NCBI GenBank assembly: GCA_019347795.1
Contig: JAHWKS010000415.1
Span: 1 to 5,805 of the forward strand
Length of the DNA stretch: 5,805 nt
DNA from: Planctomycetota bacterium
Lineage (GTDB): Bacteria; Planctomycetota; Planctomycetia; Pirellulales; Pirellulaceae
Reading direction: 5' to 3'
Every line of letters begins with the position of its first letter. The stretch's first letter is position 1. Positions 1 to 4,001 of the stretch are shown piece after piece. The position numbers and the translations under genes are program-made. The notes under the pieces are model-generated. The model was not told where the DNA came from. It worked only from the letters and a program-made list of their open reading frames with translations, and made no database searches.

Positions 1-440
1 TATCGCTCCAACTGACCGCCCTTGAGCCGATACGGCTTCTCGCGATCTTCGAATCCGAGCGCGTCCGGGCACAGCACGACATAGCCTTCCCCCGCCAGGG
101 CGACGCCGGTATGGTGCATGGGATTGCCGGCCAGTCCCGCCGGCTCGCTCTTTCCCAAATGCCACTGGCCGTTGTGTTGATGCCAGATGCAGACGCCCGG
201 CGCCGGCCGATCGGCCGAAGCACTGTCGGGAATGAGCACAAAAGCCGGCACGCGGTCGTCCGGCTCCACCTCGTAGCTGACGCGCTCAATCCGATAGCCG
301 TCGCAGGCGATCGTTTCTTCGATGCAGGCATTGAGCGGGCATGGCTCGGGCCAGGCGCCGCCCAAACATTCCAGGAGACGTTCGCGAAAGTCGATGGGAG
401 TCATCGCCGGTATGCGGGAGAGGTTGCTGCCCGCCATCAT
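1..440 (-). CDS. Alpha/beta-hydrolase, dienelactone hydrolase/acetylxylan esterase-like (partial, C-terminus beyond window)
   Basis: An open minus-strand frame runs from tandem ATG codons at 440 and 437 to base 1 without a stop, giving 146 residues of an incomplete protein. The visible part reads like the N-terminal half of an esterase-type alpha/beta-hydrolase. A short helical start (DFRERLLECLGG) leads to strands YRIERVSYEVEP and VPAFVLIP, then GVCIWHQHNGQWHLG, where the HQHNG after the strand sits where the oxyanion region usually lies. GVALAGEGYVVLCPDALGFEDR follows, the strand/loop typical of these families before the nucleophile elbow. The GxSxG serine and the rest of the triad would lie beyond the window, so catalysis cannot be confirmed. 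No signal peptide is visible, which suggests a cytoplasmic enzyme acting on an ester of unknown identity. No Shine-Dalgarno precedes either ATG; an in-frame ATG at 404 (MTPIDFRERL) is an equally good start. The gene lies 43 bases downstream of the zinc-ribbon gene on the same strand and may share its transcript. Confidence 0.8.
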   Translation of the reverse strand, partial: MMAGSNLSRIPAMTPIDFRERLLECLGGAWPEPCPLNACIEETIACDGYRIERVSYEVEPDDRVPAFVLIPDSASADRPAPGVCIWHQHNGQWHLGKSEPAGLAGNPMHHTGVALAGEGYVVLCPDALGFEDREKPYRLKGGQLER

Positions 441-483
441 AGTGCGGCGGCAGGCCGATGCAACAAGCAGGCGACGATCCGAC

Positions 484-813
484 TCACGCCGCGCGGCGAA
501 GGGGAAGCGTCGCCGGCGATTCTTCCGCATTCTGGCGATCGCGGGCGAGCAGCAATCGCAACATCGCGAGTTGCCGCCGGGCGTCCTCCAACTGTGCCGG
601 CAGCTCCAAGAGATCGTCCATCAGCGACGCCGGCGCCTCGACCGCTTCCCAAATCTCGCCGCACGCGCCGCAGTAGCGCTTCAGCCGCGCGACGCGCTGG
701 CTTTCGAAGGCTGGATCGTCGCTCCAGCGGGCGTCATACGCCGGCGGCGCCGCGATCGCGTTCTGCGTCAAGCGTCGGCAATGCGGACACCAGCGGACGT
801 GGGGCTCAGACAT
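484..813 (-). CDS. Small zinc-ribbon protein with C-terminal helical segment, function unknown
   Basis: The protein has 109 residues starting MSEPHVRWCPHC and ending with TGA at 486-484. Two CxxC knuckles (C9/C12 and C48/C51, in RYCGACGEIWEAVE) are spaced like a split treble-clef or zinc-ribbon fold, with W8 and W55 flanking them. Residues 60-95 (LMDDLLELPAQLEDARRQLAMLRLLLARD) look like an amphipathic helix, perhaps a short coiled coil for dimerisation. The frame stays open upstream to 1167, but the extra part crosses thpR and has no plausible protein character. The ATG at 813 sits just before the first CxxC and is the best start, although no Shine-Dalgarno is seen. I do not recognise a named family. 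Such proteins may bind nucleic acid or partner proteins, or may simply be structural zinc sites. It lies upstream of the hydrolase on the same strand and diverges from thpR. Confidence 0.65.
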   Translation of the reverse strand: MSEPHVRWCPHCRRLTQNAIAAPPAYDARWSDDPAFESQRVARLKRYCGACGEIWEAVEAPASLMDDLLELPAQLEDARRQLAMLRLLLARDRQNAEESPATLPLRRAA

Positions 814-983
814 GCGAAGGCCATCGGGGGGCGGAGCACAGTAAGATCCAGGCGGGGCTTGCCCGGCCGCTATGCAGTCGGAGGGACTGTAGGGATATCG
901 ACCGGCGCCGCCGTCCCGCTCCGGCGGCACACGGGAAATCGGCGCCGAGCTCCTGCTTTGCCCAAACTGCCAGAATGCTGCGA

Positions 984-989
984 TATAAT
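984..989 (+). promoter_or_regulatory. Putative -10 box upstream of thpR
   Basis: A perfect TATAAT hexamer sits in the divergent gap, inside an AT-rich island (gatataataac) in otherwise very GC-rich DNA. Transcription would start near 996, giving a leader of about 47 bases before thpR. No good -35 box stands at 16-18 bases; the nearest, TTGCCC at 958-963, is 20 bases away. The promoter call rests on the -10 alone. Confidence 0.4.
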
Positions 990-1032
990 AACCTCCTGAC
1001 CGCTTCCGGCGCCCGAGCCGCGTTTTGCCCGC

Positions 1033-1038
1033 GAGGAA
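1033..1038 (+). promoter_or_regulatory. Shine-Dalgarno sequence of thpR
   Basis: GAGGAA ends four bases before the ATG at 1043. It decides the start in favour of MQPLRTF rather than the in-frame TTG at 1025. It is the only convincing Shine-Dalgarno in the window. Confidence 0.65.
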
Positions 1039-1042
1039 TTCC

Positions 1043-1609
1043 ATGCAACCACTTCGCACCTTTATCGCGGTGGATATTTCTCCTTCGGTGGCGTCGAAGA
1101 TCGGGAAGCTGGTCGCCGAGCTGCGCGGCGGCCCGGCGAAAGTCAAATGGACCCGCGAGACCAACATTCACCTGACGCTGCAGTTTCTGGGAGACGTGGA
1201 GCCGGAGCGAACGCCCGAGATCGCCGCCGCCGTCGCGGAGGCGGCCGCGGAGGTCGAGCCGTTTGAAGTTGTCTACCACGGCATCGGCGCCTTTCCCACT
1301 TTGGAGAGGCCGCGGACGTTGTGGATCGGCGTCGCGGACGGCCGCGAGGCGCTGTGCGAGCTGCAGGGGCGGATCGAGGCGGCGATGACCGAGCAGGGCT
1401 TTCGCCCCGAAGCGAGGCAATACCATCCGCACCTCACGCTGGGACGCGTGCGTCACAGCCGGCCCCGCGAGATCGCCCAGATGCTGGAAGGCCGGGAGGA
1501 CTTCCACGCCGGCTCAAGCGACGTGTCCGAGGCCGTGCTATACTCCAGCGAACTCGGCCGCGAAGGCCCGACGTACACGGCCCTGGCGCGGGCGCCGCTG
1601 GGGGCGTGA
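1043..1609 (+). CDS. thpR: RNA 2',3'-cyclic phosphodiesterase (LigT/ThpR family of the 2H superfamily)
   Basis: The 188-residue protein matches the usual size of bacterial ThpR (formerly 2'-5' RNA ligase LigT). The start LRTFIAVDISPSV is the family's first strand. The two catalytic HxTx motifs of the 2H phosphoesterase fold are intact: H43-L-T-L followed by QFLGDV, and H130-L-T-L followed by GRV. The middle contains the expected GIGAFPTLERPRTLWIGV segment (about 80-97), and the end has the family-like AVLYSSELGREGPTYTAL. The known activity of the family is hydrolysis of RNA 2',3'-cyclic phosphate to a 2'-phosphomonoester, with reversible 2'-5' RNA ligation in vitro; the protein is cytoplasmic. 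The ATG at 1043 is chosen for its Shine-Dalgarno and because homologues start just before (R/F)xFIAV. The gene diverges from the zinc-ribbon gene and is followed by the repeat array, so co-transcription with the beta-helix gene is possible but not shown. Confidence 0.95.
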   Translation: MQPLRTFIAVDISPSVASKIGKLVAELRGGPAKVKWTRETNIHLTLQFLGDVEPERTPEIAAAVAEAAAEVEPFEVVYHGIGAFPTLERPRTLWIGVADGREALCELQGRIEAAMTEQGFRPEARQYHPHLTLGRVRHSRPREIAQMLEGREDFHAGSSDVSEAVLYSSELGREGPTYTALARAPLGA

Positions 1610-1627
1610 AGAGAAGAAGGGAGTGTT

Positions 1628-1727
1628 GGAGTAATGGAGTAATGGAAGAAGACGCGCGACGGCAAGCATCCTCCATCACTCCATCACTCCATCACTCCAT
1701 CACTCCATCACTCCATCTCTCCATTAC
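1628..1727. repeat. Inverted arrangement of 8-base repeats (left arm 1628-1646, right arm 1671-1727)
   Basis: The left arm holds GGAGTAATGGAGTAATGGA, which is the unit in reverse orientation. Bases 1631-1639 (GTAATGGAG) are the exact reverse complement of 1719-1727 (CTCCATTAC). The whole left arm also pairs with internal parts of the right array at 17 of 19 positions. A 24-base spacer separates the arms. A transcript could fold into a long hairpin in several registers. No T-run follows, so a classical intrinsic terminator is not supported. Confidence 0.7.
1671..1726. repeat. Tandem 8-base repeat, seven units of CTCCATCA
   Basis: Five perfect copies of CTCCATCA run from 1671 to 1710. Two diverged copies follow, CTCCATCT (1711-1718) and CTCCATTA (1719-1726). 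The array fills most of the gap between thpR and the beta-helix gene, ending 18 bases before the next ATG. Eight is not a multiple of three, so copy-number change would not preserve a reading frame; that fits non-coding DNA. Confidence 0.95.
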
Positions 1728-1744
1728 CCCCTGAGATCGCACCC

Positions 1745-2950
1745 ATGTCACGAACCACCCTTGTCGCTGCCGGCGGATTCGCCATTGCTTGTCTTGCCTT
1801 CCTCGCCGCGTCGTCCGGCGTGGGGCATCAGCAGGAGGGACTGCCGGGCGCGCGGGCGGCGATCGAAGCCGTGCGGTTTTCTTCGCTGCAGGAGGCGATT
1901 GATGCGCTGCCGGACGAGGGCGGCCTGGTGCGGCTGCCGCCGGGGAGGTTTGAGATCCAGGCGCCGCTGGTCATCAACAAAGGAGATGTGTGCCTGGAAG
2001 GGGCGGGAACGGCCACGCACATCGTCAACCAAAACGAGGAGGGTCAGCCGGCGCTGCACCTGGTGCATCCTGAGGGAGCACAGGAGCGAGCCAATAATCT
2101 GTGGCGCATCCGGCTGGCGAACTTCCGCATCACCGGCAATCCCCAGAGCGGGCACGGCGTGCTCGCGCAGCGGATCAACGAGATTTTCATCGACGGCGTC
2201 ACCGTCAGCGAGCACGGCGGCGACGGCATTCGGCTCGATCAATGTTACGAGGACCCGCGCGTCTGCGACTCGCTCATCACGTACAACAAGGGCGTGGGGC
2301 TGAACCTCTTGGGCTGCCACGATATCGTCGTCTCGGCCAATCAATTCGAAGAGAACCAGGACGCCCTGCACTGCACCGACGGCTTCAACCTCACGATGAC
2401 CGGCAACGCCCTGGACGATCATCTCGGGCACGGCGTCGTGATCGAGAATACGTACGGCTCGGTGGTGGCCGCCAACATGATCGAGGAGTGCCAGGGGACC
2501 GCGATCATCCTGGATCGCGACTGTTACGGCGTCGCCCTGAGTGCGAACGTGATCGCCCACAACGGCGCAGGCATCGATCTGCGCGACGCCTACGGCTGCT
2601 CGGTAAGCGCCAACGCGCTCACGATCATGAAGAGCGACGCCCTGCGGATCGGCCCCCAGAGCGGCCGGATCGCCGTGACCGGGAACAGCATCTCCAACAG
2701 CTACATCGGCGAAGGGAAGGTGCGCCGCGGAACCGGCGACCTCGCCGCCGCCGGCCTGGTTCTGGAGCAAACCTCCGACGTGGCGATCTCCGGGAACGCA
2801 TTCTCCGGCGTGCGTCCCAAGGCCGTGCTGCTGGAGGGGGACGGCCCCTCGAGCCGCATATCGTTCGACGGGAACGTCCTCACCGACGCCGAGAGCGACC
2901 ACGAGCAGCTCGAGAACTCAGCGATCGGCGACAACGTGGTGGAGAAGTGA
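1745..2950 (+). CDS. Exported right-handed parallel beta-helix repeat protein
   Basis: The 401-residue protein starts with a hydrophobic leader (about residues 5-24) consistent with a Sec signal peptide and ending near GVGHQ. C16 lies inside the hydrophobic stretch and its context (AIAC) is a poor lipobox. Residues 46-75 (SLQEAIDALPDEGGLVRLPPGRFEI) match the entry segment of pectate-lyase-3-like beta-helix proteins. After about residue 120 come repeated coils with a V/I-x-x-S/T-G/A-N-x-I/L/F signature; asparagines at 199, 221, 244, 268, 290, 314, 351 and 377 mark successive rungs. This is the parallel beta-helix fold found in polysaccharide lyases, C5-epimerases and surface adhesins. I see no diagnostic catalytic motif, so the polysaccharide substrate, if any, is unknown. 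No clear Shine-Dalgarno precedes the ATG, but the leader starts right there. The gene is convergent with the sigma factor gene, 14 bases away. Confidence 0.88.
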   Translation: MSRTTLVAAGGFAIACLAFLAASSGVGHQQEGLPGARAAIEAVRFSSLQEAIDALPDEGGLVRLPPGRFEIQAPLVINKGDVCLEGAGTATHIVNQNEEGQPALHLVHPEGAQERANNLWRIRLANFRITGNPQSGHGVLAQRINEIFIDGVTVSEHGGDGIRLDQCYEDPRVCDSLITYNKGVGLNLLGCHDIVVSANQFEENQDALHCTDGFNLTMTGNALDDHLGHGVVIENTYGSVVAANMIEECQGTAIILDRDCYGVALSANVIAHNGAGIDLRDAYGCSVSANALTIMKSDALRIGPQSGRIAVTGNSISNSYIGEGKVRRGTGDLAAAGLVLEQTSDVAISGNAFSGVRPKAVLLEGDGPSSRISFDGNVLTDAESDHEQLENSAIGDNVVEK

Positions 2951-2964
2951 CGCGTTGAGGAGAG

Positions 2965-3720
2965 TCATTCCCCACGTAGCGCCTCGAGGAGGTGGTTCAG
3001 CTCGTCGTCCACGTCTTCGGGCTGCTGCACGGTGTGGGCGACTTCCTCGCGGAGCAGGTCGCGGTAGCGCCGCCGCAGGCGATGGGCCGCCACCTTCACG
3101 GCGCCCTCGCTCAGTCCCAGCGACTCGGCCGCCTCGGCGTACGCGAGCGTCTGGGCCGCGGCGGTGAGCACTCCCTTGAGCGCATGAAACAACGGACCGC
3201 GACCCTTCGCCGCGTAGTCCGCCTCCAGCCGCGCCAGCACGCGGTCCAGGAGCGCCAGCGCCCAGCGGCGTTGATAGACTCGCTCCGGCGTCCAATCATC
3301 CGCCGGCTCGCGAGAGAAGCGCTCCTCGCCGACGGTGAAGTCGAAGGAGATCGTCCGACGATCGCCGCCGCGCTTCTGCGCCCCTTCCCGCTGCCGCTCG
3401 TGGGCGAGGAACCGCTTGAACATCACCAGGAGAAAATTGCGGAACCGCCCGCGATCCGGATCGGCGGCGGCGAGATAATCCTTCTCCACCAGCCGCAGGA
3501 AAAACTCCTGCGTCAAATCCTGGGCCTCGGCCGGCTGCCTTCCGCTTCGCCGCACGTAGGCGTAGAGGGGATACCAGTAGGCCTCGCACAAACTCTCAAG
3601 GGCCCGCCGCACCTGCGGCGACGACCGCCGCCCCGCCTCCAGCACCAGGCTCCAATGCGTCGTCGCGAAACGAGGCGACGCCCGGCCGGGCGACTCAACA
3701 GCGGCTTGGTCGGTGGTCAT
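2965..3720 (-). CDS. ECF-subfamily RNA polymerase sigma factor (sigma-70 family, planctomycete/acidobacterial type)
   Basis: The protein has 251 residues, longer than a typical ECF factor of about 180-200. Residues 18-30 (FATTHWSLVLEAG) are the hallmark start of an ECF group common in Planctomycetota and Acidobacteriota. Region 2 spans about 40-112, with LCEAYWYPLYAYVRR, the AQDLTQEFFLRLVEKDYL core and GRFRNFLLVMFKRFLAHE. A linker of roughly 80 residues follows (113-190). The region 4 helix-turn-helix is at about 192-225 (YAEAAESLGLSEGAVKVAA, then HRLRRRYRDLL). A C-terminal tail of about 25 residues rich in acidic and leucine residues follows (EDVDDELNHLLEALRGE). It should direct RNA polymerase to a specific promoter set. 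Factors of this group are often linked to Ser/Thr kinase genes; neither a kinase nor an anti-sigma gene is visible here. The ATG at 3720 gives the natural N-terminus, with only a distant GGAAAG upstream. It diverges from the TPR/FG-GAP gene across 281 bases. Confidence 0.93.
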   Translation of the reverse strand: MTTDQAAVESPGRASPRFATTHWSLVLEAGRRSSPQVRRALESLCEAYWYPLYAYVRRSGRQPAEAQDLTQEFFLRLVEKDYLAAADPDRGRFRNFLLVMFKRFLAHERQREGAQKRGGDRRTISFDFTVGEERFSREPADDWTPERVYQRRWALALLDRVLARLEADYAAKGRGPLFHALKGVLTAAAQTLAYAEAAESLGLSEGAVKVAAHRLRRRYRDLLREEVAHTVQQPEDVDDELNHLLEALRGE

Positions 3721-3881
3721 AGTAATGTCGCAGCTTTCCGCTTCTTACACGACGCCGCAATCCTCAATCACAGGCGAGAAAAGCGCGACCGAGGAGAGCC
3801 GCACCCATCAAAATCAGGCTACCACCTCGGCCGGTCCGCAGCAACGTGCGCGGCAAAATTCTATGGCAGTCGGCCGCTGTC

Positions 3882-3938
3882 ATTGTCGGCTTTCGCTCCA
3901 CGAAAGGGCGTGCCCAGTGCGGAGCGAAAGCCGACAAT
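3882..3938. repeat. Perfect 18-bp inverted repeat with 21-base loop (possible dispersed palindromic element)
   Basis: The left arm ATTGTCGGCTTTCGCTCC (3882-3899) is the exact reverse complement of the right arm GGAGCGAAAGCCGACAAT (3921-3938). A shorter alternative hairpin is nested in the left half: CTTTCG (3890-3895) pairs with CGAAAG (3901-3906) around CTCCA. CGAAAG recurs at 3925-3930. It lies between two divergent genes, so it ends neither transcript and no T-run follows. It could be a REP-like repeat, a binding site for a dimeric protein, or a leader structure. The core GCG-GAG-CGA-AAG resembles palindromes I recall as numerous in planctomycete genomes, but that is memory, not a search. 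Confidence 0.85.
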
Positions 3939-3965
3939 CCTGCCGCACACGCAGCAAGCGAGCAC

Positions 3966-3995
3966 TTTACAAGTCATGCGAGGCCGCCGTATTTT
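3966..3995 (+). promoter_or_regulatory. Possible promoter of the TPR/FG-GAP gene
   Basis: TTTACA (3966-3971, five of six matches to TTGACA) is followed after 18 bases by TATTTT (3990-3995, four of six matches to TATAAT). The start of transcription would fall at about 4002, on the ATG itself, implying a leaderless or nearly leaderless mRNA. The match is modest and could be chance. Confidence 0.3.
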
Positions 3996-4001
3996 GGAGA
4001 T

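Noticed and set aside
907..928. GC-only hairpin GCCGCCG/CGGCGGC with an 8-base loop
   Set aside because: The 7-bp stem is expected by chance in DNA of this GC content, no T-run follows, and no transcript clearly ends there.
111..1175. 354-codon plus-strand frame across the hydrolase, the zinc-ribbon gene and the thpR start
   Set aside because: The product is Arg/Ala-rich with no recognisable motif, and it conflicts with three better-supported genes.
1628..1727. The repeat array as a CRISPR
   Set aside because: Units are 8 bases with no unique spacers, so this is a simple tandem repeat.
1321..1734. Plus-strand frame overlapping the end of thpR and the 8-base repeat array
   Set aside because: It is read out of frame with thpR, is Arg-rich, and ends in a low-complexity SITPSLHH peptide made by the repeat. 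It is a shadow frame.
1748..2902. 384-codon minus-strand frame opposite the beta-helix gene
   Set aside because: It is antisense to a gene with a signal peptide and clear repeats. The long frame reflects GC-rich codon use.
2934..2977. ACGTGG/CCACGT pair around the convergent gene ends as a bidirectional terminator
   Set aside because: Only six base pairs around a 32-base loop, with no T-run on either strand.
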